Positions 1 to 11,980 are shown, counted from the first letter of the stretch. The stretch is 64,000 nt of DNA from Ulota crispa (GCA_963920765.1 OY987248.1:19254539-19318538); one strand, 5' to 3'. The notes: generated from the letters alone by a model not told the origin. Program-made: numbers and translations.

Positions 1-726
1 GATATATTACCGCAACATCGACGTTATGATTGTACCATTGACCTTTAAGAGGGCGTCCAACCACCATTTGGACCTATTTATAATTTATCTCAAAACAAAC
101 TTTCAGCATTACGAGAATACATTAATGCAAATTTAGCCAAAAATTTCATCTGACATTTAAAATCTCCTGTCGGCGCTCCATTATTATTTGTAAAGAATAA
201 AGATTATGCTTTATAAATGTGCGTTGATTATCATAGCATTAATAAACTCATTGTGAATAATAGATATCTATTACTATTAATATCAGGACTTTTTGATCAG
301 CTTGGTAAAACAGACATATATACCAAAATTGACTTGCGAGGTGTTTATAATCTAGTACGCATTAAAGTAGGAGATGAATGGAAAACCACATTTCAAATAA
401 AGTATGGACATTTTGAATATAATGTTATGCATTTTGGACTTACCAACGCACCAGCCATATTCCAACACTTGATGAACGACATCTTTTGAGAATATCTTGA
501 CGATTTTGTTATATGTTATTTAGACAACATTCTGATTTATTCAAAGAATTCAAAAGATCATGAATAACATGCACGCTTTGTTTTACAAAAATTACGAGAT
601 GCCGGACTATACGCAAAGTTGAAAAAATGTGTATTTCATAAACCCCAAGTGAAATTTTTGGGCTATATCATTTCCAAAAAAGGCTTATTAATGGATTCTA
701 AAAAAGTTGACGCTATTAGTAGCTAG
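1..726 (+). pseudogene. Ty3/gypsy reverse transcriptase, broken
   Basis: Frame 1 reads through the RT palm and fingers: an SPVGAP..FVK stretch, [41 protein letters not shown] and the catalytic box. The catalytic box reads YLDN instead of YLDD (codon 526-528 is AAC), which would abolish polymerase activity. Six in-frame stops interrupt it. Most stand where the family usually has Arg, Gln or Trp, as expected of CGA, CAA/CAG or TGG codons hit by C-to-T or G-to-A changes. The N-terminus is cut by the window edge. Confidence 0.92.
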
Positions 727-1386
727 ACAACGCCAAAAACAATGCGCAACATACAATGTTTTCTTGAATTTGCAAATTTTTACAAAACATTTATTAAAAA
801 CTATTCTCAAATAGCTGCTCCATTCAGTCGACTAACATGCAAGAAGAAGTTAGAGTGGGGAACTAAAGCAGAATTGGCATTTCAAAAACTAAAAACAGCT
901 TTTACTTCAGCTCTTGTGCTGATATATACAAGTTTTGATAAACTATTTTTTATGGAAATTGATGCTTCAGACTTTTCATTGGGAGTGGGATTGTCACAAC
1001 TTGGAAAGGAAGGGAAATTACATCTAGTTGCTTTTCATTCAAGAAAATTTTCAGTTGCAGAAATTAACTATGAGATTCACGACAAAGAACTCCTTGCTAT
1101 TGTGGACTCATTTCAAGAATGGCGCCACCTCCTTGAAGGAGCAACTCATCTAGTTACGGTTTATACAAATCACAAAAATCTTGAATACTTTATATTAGCA
1201 CATATTTTGAATTGTTGTCAAGCGCAATGGAGCATGTCTTTGTCTTTATTTGAATTCAATATTACTTATAGACTTGAAAAACAACAAGGGCTATCAGATG
1301 CTTTATCAAGAAGAGCATATCTTGCTCCAAAAGAAGGAAAAGAAGCGTATGATCAACAACGGACAACATTATTGAAGTCTAAATAA
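727..1386 (+). pseudogene. Ty3/gypsy connection domain and RNase H
   Basis: The frame continues after a TAG at 724 (family position usually Trp). MRNIQCFLEFANFYKTFI is the connection motif, and RNase H begins near 948 with MEIDASDFSLG. The KELLAIV helix and the LSDALSR end are present. The usual TDH motif reads TNH (codon 1168-1170 AAT), a second acidic-to-Asn change like the one in the RT box. The open stretch of 214 codons ends at TAA 1384. Confidence 0.9.
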
Positions 1387-2270
1387 TTTAATCTTTGAAT
1401 AACTATAATTTCAATGCCAATGGATTCATTATTTTTTGATCAAATCTATATAGCATCAGCATCAAACCCTCTTGTTCTTGACATTAAACATCAAATCAAC
1501 AAACATTCAGAAGACTCTATTAAGTTTAAATTTGAAGATAATCTCTTGTATTTTGAAGAACGTTTATATATTCTAGAAGGACCAACACGACTTAGGATTT
1601 TTCAAGCACGACATGATATTCCAGCGACTGGACATTTTGGATTCAATAAAACCATAGAATTTATTTCTTGAGATTTTTGGTGGCCTAAATTATGGAAGGC
1701 ACTCAAAGACTTTGTACTTTTATGCGATAATTGTTCTAGATCTAAAAATCCTTGATATCAACCATATGGTTTGCTCCAACCGATACCAATTCTAAAACAA
1801 CCATGGTTGTCTGTTTCCATAGATTTCATCACATATCTTCTGCCATCAAATACTTTTGACACTATTTTTGTGATTGTGGATAAGTTGACTAAAATGTTAC
1901 ATTTTATACCTTGCAAAAAGACAATCACAGGTGAAGAAACAACAATAATTTTTATGGACAATAAATATCGCTATCATGGTCTACCAGATGACATTGTTTC
2001 AGATTGTGGCCCACAATTGTTTCAAAATTTTGGAAATCATTTTTTGAAATATTAAAAGTGAATATCAAATTATCTTTTGCTTTTCATCCACAAGTTGATA
2101 GACAAATAGAACAAGTCAATCAAGTTTTAAAACAATATTTGAGATGTACTATCAACTATCAACAAGACAGCTAGACATCTTATTTACCTTTAGCGGAGTT
2201 TGCTTATAATAACACTATTCATACTTCTATACAACAAACACCTTTCTACTTTAATTATGGGCATCATTAA
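1387..2270 (+). pseudogene. Ty3/gypsy integrase, broken by stops and a frameshift
   Basis: An H..H and C..C zinc-binding region can be followed (ARHDIPATGHFG, then LLCDNCSRSKNP), then the RNase-H-fold core with SVSIDFI, IVSDCG and QIEQVNQ. All three positions of the D,D,E triad are therefore still visible. Stops lie at 1669, 1753, 2172 and 2268. Around 2035-2045 the reading moves to the next frame, where KVNIKLSFAFHPQ and LAEFAYNNT continue the core. The family role is insertion of the cDNA; this copy is dead. Confidence 0.88.
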
Positions 2271-2865
2271 AAATTAGACATGCTACAACCACCAAAATCT
2301 GAAAATCCTGCAGCAAAAAAATTTGCTACAAGAATGGCGGAACTCCAAGAAGTATCAAAAATGCAATTGGAAAAAACCCAAAAAAGATATAAAATGGCAG
2401 CACATGTATTAAAAAAAGAACAACCTTCATTCCAAGTTGGTGAGAAAGTATGGATTTTTTGACGCAATGTAAAGACTAGTAGACTATGTGATGAGTTGGA
2501 TTATCAAAAATTGGGACCTTTTGCAATTCAAAAACAAATAAATGAAGTGGCTTATCGTTTGGAACTACCAACATCTATGAAGATACATCCAATTTTTCAC
2601 GTTTCACTTCTAGAGACTTATAACAAATCATTTATATCAGGACAAAAACAATCCTTTTTTCTAGTGATAGAAATCGACAACCATCAAGAATTTGAAGTTG
2701 AAGAGGTATTAGACTCAAGAATCAAACAAAAAAAACTTGAGTATTTGATTCATTGGAGTGGATATGACATCAATAAACGCACATGGGAACCAGCTAGTAA
2801 TCTTGCCAATTCACTAATAAAAGTTTGAGAATTTCATCAACAACATCCATCTAAGAAAAAGTAGC
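2271..2865 (+). pseudogene. Integrase C-terminus with chromodomain
   Basis: After 2271 the frame gives VGEKVWIF, then [20 protein letters not shown] and, from about 2688, a chromodomain: [31 protein letters not shown]. Chromodomains on integrases are thought to direct insertion to chromatin with particular histone marks. Stops at 2460, 2826 and 2862 break it. The aromatic cage cannot be judged with certainty by eye, although W in IHWSGY and W in TWEP are present. Confidence 0.88.
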
Positions 2866-3402
2866 CGCAAATGGAACAGTTGCCAACACGGTCGCATAAT
2901 CTTGAAGAGTTAGAAAAACTAAATCTTTTTAAAAGGGAAGGAGAAACTACATATTATTCATTTTAGTTTTTAATTTGTCATTTTTGTATTTTGATTTTAG
3001 TTATGGATAGTCACTTTGTAGATGCTATACCAACCATGTTATCTCAGTCAAGTAACTCTTGCCGCTGACTTTGAAAAGAAAATCCAGCTGAACCAAAAAG
3101 ACAACGGAGGATACCTAGCAATAGATCATTGGTCATTGTTTTTGAAGTTGAGCCTGCTCATGATGATTGTGCAGAAGCACTATTTTAAGGATGTTTTCAC
3201 AATGAAGATACGGAAGTTCATGCTTGGTCTAAAGTAGAAGGCGTGGGTCACTATTGTTGGTTGCAGAGATCTATGAATCATCTGACACGGCAAAGACAAC
3301 TTGAATATATTGCAAAAACTATGCGACATATTTTTAATTTTCTACGCCTTTGAAAAAACTCTATAACACACTTCTCAGAAACCTCAAAGTTAGAAGGAGA
3401 GG
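2866..3402. other. Non-coding leader to the LTR, with polypurine tract
   Basis: The polyprotein frame ends and no further domain is seen. The last bases before the LTR (about 3388-3402) are purine-rich, AGTTAGAAGGAGAGG, which suits the polypurine tract that primes plus-strand synthesis. An open stretch at 3022-3237 has no recognisable motif and probably is chance. Confidence 0.5.
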
Positions 3403-3420
3403 TGATGTCACAAACATACA

Positions 3421-3622
3421 ATAGAAGCTTGTAGATTTATCTAGAAGCTTGTAGATTTATCTAGAAGTTTGTAGAAGCTTATAAAACTTTCTGGAAGCTT
3501 GTAGAACTCTCTAGAAGCTTGTAGAACTCTTTGGAAGCTTGTAGAAGCTTATAGAACCTTCTAGAAGAATATAGAAGTTACTTAAGAAAACAACTCATAA
3601 ATAGGTGGAAGCTTCTCAAGAA
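3421..3622 (+). promoter_or_regulatory. GAAGCTT repeat array with heat-shock-element-like sites in U3
   Basis: About ten imperfect copies of a unit like CTAGAAGCTTGTAGA run through U3. One stretch at 3554-3566 reads GAACCTTCTAGAA, a perfect three-unit heat shock element (GAAnnTTCnnGAA). A second GAAnnTTC arrangement lies at 3608-3615. Such elements are bound by heat shock factors. Whether they drove this element is inference. Confidence 0.5.
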
Positions 3623-3710
3623 GTTTCTTAGATAGAAATAGCTTGCACAAAATATTGGAGTATTTCGGAAACCTCTAGTAGAAGTTGCTAGAAGGATTCA
3701 TACTTAGAAG

Positions 3711-3720
3711 TATATATAGA
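3711..3720 (+). promoter_or_regulatory. TATA box of the LTR promoter
   Basis: TATATATAGA lies about 310 bp into the LTR and 196 bp before its end, a usual position for the U3/R promoter. Transcription would start roughly 25-35 bp downstream. Confidence 0.5.
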
Positions 3721-3916
3721 GGTTGGGACTGAGGAGTTCCTCAGTCTCAACAATGCAACTCTTAGAGCTTATAGCTCATCTCTTTGGTGTTACTCTTGTA
3801 CTCTCTTGACTTATCAATTCTAATCTTATTTCTCATACATCTTGTCATATACTCTACCTCAGACTTCTTTGGAAACAAATCTTTGATGTTTTGTATTTAG
3901 TACGTCCATAACATCA

Positions 3917-4268
3917 ATTGTAATATCAACCTCTAACCCCTAAGCGGTTAGCCCAAATTTGTGCATGGTTGGACATCATTGCAAACAATTTGGCATTGCA
4001 AGTTCAAAAATAACATCTAGAAGAGTTAGCCATTGATATTGCACTAGGCTTAGAGTCCATAAATGTATGAAAATCTTGGTAAGTTTCCATTGCACGGATC
4101 TAAATATTATAACGGTCAAAGGCAAGAGACCATCAAATATAGAAAGGCCACATTTTGGGTTGCAAGGCCCTCAAGGGTAAAGGTCCCAAAGTCAACTTGT
4201 TTACTCTATGAAACAATCCATCTGTTTACGTGGAAAACCATAACTATTATTCACACCATCAATAACTG
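3917..4268 (+). repeat. Dispersed repeat R1, copy 1, gag-like remnant after the LTR
   Basis: About 260 bp here (from about 3935) match 52435-52690 at roughly 75 percent. In both copies one frame gives related protein (LDIIANNLA here, LDLIANNLA there, each followed by HLEEL and DIA) with stops at different places, so it was once coding. Its place directly behind an LTR suggests a gag leader region. The bases after the LTR only weakly resemble a tRNA-Met primer site. The open stretch 4063-4269 belongs to this remnant. Confidence 0.45.
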
Positions 4269-4269
4269 A

Positions 4270-5290
4270 TTATGCATTTAGGGAATATTTTTGTACTTCT
4301 TCAACAATATTGTCGTGGTCATGAAATTGAATTTGTACCTTCAGTTACAAAAGCACAAGGTAAATAAAATAAACCGCTCGAAGAAGCAAACTAAGTTGGT
4401 ACAATTATTGATTGGCATCACATCACAATTGTTGACATTATACATTTGAAACTGTTAACACGACACCCACTATGATCATGAAATCTTGTTTGTGATACTA
4501 ATTTTTAAAATTTCAATAAAAAATTGGTTTCCCCTCTACCATTCCATAGGTAAACTCAAAAAATAGGTGTGTTTCAAGTTGAAACAAAAAATATAGGACT
4601 TTTGAATTACATATAGCAAAAGAACATCAAAAAATAGTGTTTTTGCATTAATATTTCAACCAAAATTTGTATGTGTCATGCTTTGTTTTAGAGAGGTGGT
4701 AATGTCATGATTAAATGAATGATGGACCAATTGAATAAATCCAAAGTAGCACTAACTTATCAAATTGCATGCTTAGATGGGGTGTCTTATTAGCAATTTA
4801 GGGTGTCCCATTTGTAATTCCATATATATATATATATATACATATATATAAATATATGCGTATAAATAAATAAATACATATACTTACTTTTATTTATTTA
4901 TTTATTTATTTATATACATATACATATACTTTGAGCAAAAAATATGAGAGTTTAATGTTGATCTACCAAATTTGGATAAAAATATTTGTCTTGCGTTTAC
5001 AATGACAAGGCTATATTCAAAAGAGTTGGAGGTGCTTGAATTTTATATTGAAAATATAGAACTTTTGAAATACTTAAGCAAAATTACAGTAACCAACCCA
5101 ATAAATGTTCACTAGAAATTAATATTTTTTATTTTTTATTCGAAGGAAGTGGCAATGCCGTGTTTCAATGAATGATGATTCTTTTCAAATAAAAGAACAT
5201 CATTCAATTCTCAAATTACATGCTGACAAGGGTGTGGCGTCAGCAATTTTGGATGTGGCTTTAGCCACTTCCTAAATATATTAATATCTT
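4270..5290. repeat. Diverged tandem duplication around a TA/TTTA microsatellite
   Basis: Two related blocks, about 4560-4830 and 5010-5285, share order and wording (a stretch ending in ATAGGACTTTTGAA or ATAGAACTTTTGAA, then GTGGTAATG or GTGGCAATG, then TTAGCAATTT or CAGCAATTTT). They are only about 60 percent alike, so the duplication is old. Between them, 4821-4929 is a run of TA, TAAA and TTTA repeats. No gene is seen. Confidence 0.45.
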
Positions 5291-6424
5291 AATAAACACA
5301 TAAATAGGGTACAAACAAAATCATCTATGAAGTAGTGTCATGTTATAGACAAAATTACACATTGATTTTGTTCTCTAGTATATATTGAGGCAAGCAAAGA
5401 ATTGCTACCTAGGTATTTTTTTACTTGGACTCAATTCAACAATAAATAAAATTAGACTGTAATCTACTTTACTATCCTAGCCCTTGTAAGTAGTATTCTG
5501 TATGAGAAGGTGATGTATCAACAATTTAATGTTTACAAGCAGTGAAGAACATTAGTAGAGGAAAGTTTAGAAAATGCCTAAAAAAATATTTGGCTTACAT
5601 TCTAAACCCTAATTTTTACACAAACTATTTGCATAATAATTAAGGATTGTTTTGTGGACTTAAATGTGACTAAATTTTATATGTGGAGAAAAACTAAATT
5701 ACATTGAACCGTCTTATACATTGCATGTCATTCTAAAACAATTGTTATGTGCTATATATTCTTGAATGTATTATTTGATATTACCGAGGTGTCTTTCCAT
5801 TTGATGTTACTTAGGAAGGTGTCCACAAAGTGACGTTAGTATAAAAATATTTGTAAGCTCACTCTTGAGGTTCTTCCAATTATTTTTTTGTATCAAATTT
5901 GAATATGGCTTTAAAAAAATTGAGGAAATTAAACAATAAGTAACAACAATCAAAGAGTAAATTCGATCGTGTTTTGATTGTTTCTAACCTGGCTTAGAGA
6001 TGATTAACCTCTGAGCACCCAAGCTATATTCACCAGAATGCACACCTACTCACACTCAATTCAAGTAATCTCTCATGACAAACTAGATCTATAAAATGCA
6101 GCCGTACTGATTGGTAGGGGTCATTGACCCATAAGTATAGGAAAGAAGGACACATGATGTGTATGTATTGATGAAAAGATTATAATAGTCAAACATGAAA
6201 CTTTTTCTGTTAAGAGGCTGTATTTGGGGCTATGGAGCGCTCACGGGTTAACAGACAAAAAAATGTTACAAACATCAAATATACTAATTTCAAAGTTCTA
6301 GGTAATAATAAATTATTTTTTGTAATTCCATCTAATAGATTCTTTGGCTTCCTTGACATAGCTTGTCAGTTATGGTTTTCACATGTATCTTGTACACAAT
6401 TCTATGGATCTTGTTCACTTGCAG
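5291..6424. other. AT-rich stretch without recognisable gene
   Basis: Only short open frames occur on either strand and none shows a domain or plausible splice structure. The frame 6232-6567 runs into the poly-T foldback that follows and is not considered a gene. Confidence 0.5.
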
Positions 6425-6540
6425 TTTTTTTTTTTTTTTTTTCTGGCAACAAGATGTCAATTTTACCCACTAGTATGTCTTTCCTCCACATATGCTCCAA
6501 TCAGGTGGGCAGAATCAACATCTTGTTGCCAAAAAAAAAA
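6425..6540. repeat. Small foldback element with poly-T and poly-A ends
   Basis: A T-run followed by TGGCAACAAGATGT is mirrored by ACATCTTGTTGCC followed by an A-run, giving arms of about 24 bp. The 70-bp middle contains CCCAC and GTGGG, which can also pair. No clear target-site duplication is seen. It may be a small MITE. Confidence 0.5.
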
Positions 6541-7009
6541 GATTGGTTCACTTGCACCTCAAAATGAGTGCTAAAGCCAAAACAAAAGTCACATGAATTT
6601 CACGTATATCTTTACAACACACCTTCTCCTTCTCTTCAGTAATCATTGAAATATGTAATATTGTTTAATCCATGGTTTTTCCTCCTTATTCTCAACAGAA
6701 ACCAATAATGTAAGAATGAGTTTCTCTATTAAGAGTATGAAGAGAATTATTTAGTAAAGGTTATGTTGTCATTAAAGTTTTAGTAATTCAAATGCTCAAA
6801 ATACATAGTAAGTCCTTGTGATTACTTTTTATGTGATAAAAACTAAGAATTTGCTTGTGGTTTAGTTAATGATTTTAGAAATTAGGCCTTTTAGAGCATA
6901 TTATAATTTTTCTTATCAAAACAGGGATCATATTCAATTCAATGAAGGCAAGATATCTACTTAATTCTGTAAGCTTCTAACCATGGTTATTACCTTGAAC
7001 AAGTTTTGG
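6541..7009. other. AT-rich stretch, nothing recognised
   Basis: No open frame with a recognisable product and no repeat structure that I could see. Confidence 0.4.
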
Positions 7010-7305
7010 TTTTCATATATAGCACATGCAAACACACAAAGAGACCAACATGGACAGACGTGTCCGCCCTCTCTTGGATTTTAGGACCAATCAAATTACT
7101 ATTTCTCATTTTTATTACATGATATCGCTTTGAATCCACGTTCTCACTTCATGTTGGCAACAGCAAGTGTAACTAGCATGTACTAAGTGTTTTTTTTTAA
7201 CATTTCATATGATTTTATGAAGTGAATTCCAAATTCATGTCATCAAACGGACCATGACTTCAATTGGGCACATTGGGCGTACATGAAGGCAAGCGGAAGG
7301 GCTGC
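7010..7305 (+). repeat. Dispersed repeat R2, copy 1
   Basis: This stretch matches 21500-21850 in the opposite orientation. Shared landmarks in order are a GTGGACAGAC-like word, CTTTGAATCCAC, ACTTCATGTTGGCAAC, CATCAAACGGACC and TTGGGCGTACATG. It is about 65-70 percent alike with indels. Neither copy codes for protein. The element type is unknown. Confidence 0.5.
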
Positions 7306-9184
7306 CCAATGTCACAACCAACAATAATTAATCTATAGAACTACATAGAATTTCTATCTCAAAATTGGTTGCGATTAATACAACTTGAGTAGTAGCAATC
7401 ACACATGCATAAAGAGTATGTCTATGATGTCCAATCCACTGGATATTCTTTTAATTAAATAATACTTTTGCAAAATTAAATGGAAAATTTCCTAAATAAT
7501 ACCCAAAAATTGAATTAAAACCCAAAAGATGTTACTGAATGAGTTCAAGCCATTCACATAATAGTATCATCCATGCTTTTCTAAGATAACTTTAGTGAAA
7601 TTGAATTGTACAAATGCAACACAGTGCAATAGAAACCCCCCACAATCATTGCACCATTTTCTTAGGAATTGTACTATGTTGTTTGCAGTAGATGTAATAT
7701 TGGTATCTATGTTTAGTCAAATGTTGCATAAAATATTTATGAATATCTAATATGGGACATTTATATACATTTTGATTAACCCATCCAATGTTAAGTGACT
7801 CACTTTGATGCAATGAAAGGCAAAAAAATAATTGATGTAGGGTAGTGAGAGGTGTACATGAAAATTAAGCATTTTGCACCACGGCAAGGTGATACAAAAG
7901 CGACCCTCTCTTGTAAACTGTCCCATAGGTTGCTTGAAAATGGTTATGAATTTCTCCTCAAATGGACCTTTGCAAGACATAGAAGAGATGGTGGAATGCA
8001 TTGCAAGAGTTATTCATAATTACCTTCTTTACTTTGCAAGTTTGTAAGTTGCAAGTGGAAATTTCATGCGATACCCGGATTCAGAAATTGTTACGTGCTA
8101 TGTAGAACTTGAAAAGTTCATAAATAATTATTCATTCATGCTTCAAAAAGATAGGGAAGAAATTGTGATACATGTGGCATCCGTTTTTGTTTGTCTAAAA
8201 TGAAGACAAGAAGCCTCTTTTTAAGAATGCATAAACATCTAGAGCTACTCTAAATTGAGAGGTTGTAGAAACAATCAAGTTATGAAACCTACAATCTCCT
8301 AAAACATATCATGTTTGAACATGCCGTTTTACATAATCTTCAATAATGTATAAGCAATGGACACTGGAGGAGGGGATCATTGCAAAGCCCTATGGTATTT
8401 CAATTTTAAAATCTCAAAATTGACTCTACAAAGCTTCCAAAATTATAGAACCACTTGGGTTAGCTGCCAATTAATCTTATCTTTGAAGGTGAATTGACTA
8501 AAGAATATTGCAAGGAGTTTCATCTTTCCAAAAGTTTAGTTTTAGCCCTTAGATTGGTGATTCATAAGCCTACTACCTTGAAAGTGTCAATGTTGAAAGA
8601 CCATCCATTTCACCATGCAATGAGGTGGGGGAGTTTAGAAACAAGAAGTGCATCAAAGAAGCTGAAGAAACTAACAAAATCACTAGTTGAAATGTTACTC
8701 AATCTTGTACTATAAAATAGTTGTGTTAAAAAAGATTGGTGCATGTAATTATTATAAATTGGTAGCAAGAAGAGGAACATTCATCATACAATAGGGAACT
8801 TCAAAATCACCGCAGACATAGTTACATTTCACATCTTGTATAGCATTGAGGAAAGGGTGAATTCCATATAGTCATTGGCGGGGTTTTTTCCATTAAATCT
8901 GTTTGGAATGGTTATTTTTTCCTTGAGTTCATTCTATGAGAAGAACAAAAACAAATTCCCGTTATGATACCAGGTCTTTGGTTTTGTTGGAACATGAAGA
9001 TGATGTAACATAAGTCCTTAGCACTTGAACCATGGGTATGTTTGGGGGGCAATTAAATGCGCAGTTGCTTCAAAAGAAAGATGCAACTTCAAGCCTTTAG
9101 AGAATCATGGGACATCATCATTATAATGAGAAAATGAAGACCTCTCAAAACAAACATTCAGATGTTAGTTTTTAGCTAAAGTCA
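7306..9184. other. AT-rich stretch without recognisable gene
   Basis: Open frames at 7747-8001 (minus) and 8494-8715 (plus) are short, lack motifs and show no convincing splice context. I see no structure beyond scattered A/T runs. Confidence 0.4.
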
Positions 9185-9249
9185 AGCTGAATTGACATAA
9201 AGCCTTTCAAGTTCAGGTTGAATTAGAAAGGTTTTATGTCAATTTAGCT
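9185..9249 (+). repeat. Compact 24-bp stem hairpin
   Basis: Bases 9185-9208 pair with 9226-9249 over all 24 positions, 22 as Watson-Crick pairs and two as G-U pairs if the plus strand is transcribed. The loop is 17 nt. It is followed by the perfect 14-bp palindrome AGCTCAATTGAGCT, which shares its first bases. It could be a very small MITE remnant or a short hairpin RNA. Stem length fits small-RNA precursors, but no expression evidence exists here. Confidence 0.5.
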
Positions 9250-11980
9250 CAATTGAGCTGAAACCTATTGTTGAATTGCCCTTTTTTCTAAAGTTCAAGT
9301 TGTATTTCCTTTAAATTACTCTCATTTTGTTGGAAAACCCTCATTATAACAAATATGGTGTTGGAGGGATTTTTTCCCCAAAAATGCCAAATTGCATTTG
9401 TGGAAATCGCAATGTGGCCTAGACTTTCATAAAATTCTTATGAAATTGGGAATTGATGCATTCATTGTATACATATATTTAAGCATGTTAAAAATATTTG
9501 AAGTATTGGGTTACCCAATTCAGTGCAAAATTATCTAATGGCAACGTTATTTGGGAATTTTAAAAAATGAATGAATGAGTACCTTCTAACTTAAAGAAAC
9601 CCTTTGATGCTACAAAAATCTAGTACCAAATATAAGGATGGATCTCACAATCTACAACAAATTCTTAGAAATTGCCACACAACATGTGAAACAAAAACAA
9701 GCAAAAAGAGAACTTTGTCTTGAATTGTGTGATATCATAATCTCTAGATATACATGATATAGGTAATGGAACAAATGATATTAAGAAGGTCACCGCAAAT
9801 TGAGTGGTGTGGTTAGTGTCATGATTACACCAGAATCCAATTTCTGATATTAATAATTTGGCAGATGGGATATTAGAAGGGTCCATATAACTACAGCATT
9901 AATCTCCTGCCTCTGCAATTGGGCAGTTGGGCTTTTGGGCAAACGATAGGCAAATTAATTGAAAGGACTGGTCAATGGTTTTTGGCCATCCTGCCCGTGG
10001 CCGTCAATCACATCCGTCATTACAAGGGAGCCGCCTTTTGCTCTCTCAATGCTGTGGTAGGGTGTTGTTATCGCTGCTGAATTACAGAGCTTGTTGCAAA
10101 AATTGGTACTCTTTTCCAGGCTGCAATGTGCTTTGAAGCGCTTTTTTGTTGCCACGCCATAGTTTTGCTAAAAGGACAGTGAGTGGATGTTGCTAGTGCA
10201 TTGCAGTTCTGGTGAAGGGAGAGTGGGAGGTTGGAGGATGCTCTAGAAGAAGTCAAAACTTGGAGAACAACTTTGAGGGAGGCATGCCAGTTTGCGCGAT
10301 GGAAGCTGCGGCCGCGGCTTCTATCTAAGATAGGGTTTTTGGTAGAAGCAGGTGAACTTGGGTGAATTGTTGCCGATGTAAGAGGTTGCCGCGTCGTGGA
10401 GGAGATGCTTTGTTGCTATAGAAGGACTTAAAATTTTAAATTCTGCTTTTGCTAGTGCGGAGGGTACAAGGCTTGTGGTGAGACGAGTGTTGAGGCGTGC
10501 ACAATCTACTTGCGGAGAGCAATTCGAACCTAGAAATGAACACCAGAAAACCAGAAAGGACCGTGCATAGGAATGGAGGAGCACAAGCTATAGGGTTGTG
10601 AAGGGGAGGGAAGAATCTGCAGCATTGAAAGCAAATCGGGGTGATCAAGCAACGAGACTAGCAGTGGATGTGCAAGTAAGGCCCTCAGGACTCAGCCGAG
10701 ATTGGTAATTTGCAGTTCAAGAGTTGGTGGTGTAGTGGATGTGGCAATGGCAAATACTGTAGGTGTCGCTAGACACCAAGAGTAATTTGGTAATAGAATG
10801 CATCATGCAGCAAACAGAGTGGAGATTTGGGAGCAAACCCGTAGATGTAGATGAAATTGTCAATGGTTGGTAGAGGGCATGGGCTGCTAGATATTATGCA
10901 TGTGGTTGAGGACTTTGATTTGGAGAGTGATAACCACAGAGTGTGTTTGCTTTTTAGAATTTAGGATTTACATGGGAATTGTCGTGGGCAGTGCAAGGGT
11001 GATGTTCAAATCCATTGTTTCTTAAATTCGGGACCTTCACCTAAAACTTATAAGGGAAAGTAATGCATCGAGGTATTGAACATGGAAGAACTCAGCAAAT
11101 GGGAGAGCAAGTCTTTGAAATACAACAAAAGACAAATCCTATCAGTAGTTAGGTTTAAGAAATAACCTACAATTCCAAAGAGAATTTGACACTGTAGTCC
11201 TCCTGTACCAAAAGTTGCAATATGTTGAGAGGAGTTCAATTATTTTGGATGTTTGGTGAGTGACGGTCTATTCTAGTTTTGTTACTCTCTCATGCAATGT
11301 ATGAAGTTGATGTGAATTTTGCGTAGTTTATACATGGATTTTGCATGAGAGAGAAACGTAGTAGCACAAATCACAAGGATTTCCATGCGGATGTACATGG
11401 AGGTATGGTGCAATTGTAGGTTTAAGTTTTGTAGCAAGGCATTGTATCATCCAATAGTAGTATGTGATTATCCAAGGTAGAAGAATTGAATCTGTTAGTC
11501 ATGGACATCTTGAAATGTCAAATGATGAATGCAATTGGTGTAATCAAGTGGGCAAGTTGTTTACAAGTGCGTTGCTATATGTCGTTGAACGTGTGCAATG
11601 TTGACAGTTGTGAACTTGTTTGCATTGCAAGGACAAAAGCAGTTGGAAGTGAAGTAGCTTTGGATTACTTTGGCTGAAGAGAAGAGTGGATAGTGGGTCG
11701 TGCGGCACTGCTTCTTAGATATGAACACTCAATCCGAATATCCAGTGAATGTCATTGGTAGATTAGTAGTAGGACTATGCATGCACAAACGTGAATCAAT
11801 ATCTTGCAAGTTAAAGCCTGTGAATGCAAGTTATATTAGCAACAATACAAATATAATGTAGAATAGGTCATAATAGTTAACGTTAGCATAGTATAGGCAT
11901 ACTAGATTTGTGTAACCACCCAAATTCCGGACAAATACTTTAGTCCAGTGACAGAAGTTGATCAAACAAATCTATTGGAG
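9250..11980. other. Gene-poor stretch with GC-richer patch at 10.0-10.9 kb
   Basis: The patch around 9950-10900 is clearly richer in G and C than its surroundings and has overlapping minus-strand open frames (9955-10648). None resembles a known family, and the frames overlap each other. It may be an old transposon or gene remnant of unknown origin. No splice pattern convinces me. Confidence 0.35.

Larger units (their letters stand above)
1..3916 (+). mobile_element. Decayed Ty3/gypsy chromovirus, 3' portion with LTR
   Basis: Reverse transcriptase, RNase H, integrase and a C-terminal chromodomain follow each other in the Ty3/gypsy (Metaviridae) order, then a purine-rich tract and an LTR. The chromodomain places it among the chromoviruses. 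Gag, protease and the first LTR would lie left of base 1. The pol frame runs in frame 1 to about 2040, then continues one frame over to about 2865, so there is one frameshift. At least ten in-frame stops break it (for example at 46, 151, 214, 487, 565, 724, 1669, 1753, 2172, 2268 and 2460). The element cannot make protein. Family is sure; clade within chromoviruses is not resolved. Confidence 0.93.
3403..3916 (+). repeat. Long terminal repeat of the gypsy element (514 bp)
   Basis: It starts with TGATGT directly after the purine tract and ends with ACATCA, a perfect 6-bp inverted pair with the TG...CA ends typical of LTRs. U3 holds an array of GAAGCTT-type repeats, and a TATATATAGA box lies at 3711. 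The partner LTR is not in the window, so the boundaries rest on the terminal inverted bases and the position after pol. Confidence 0.75.
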
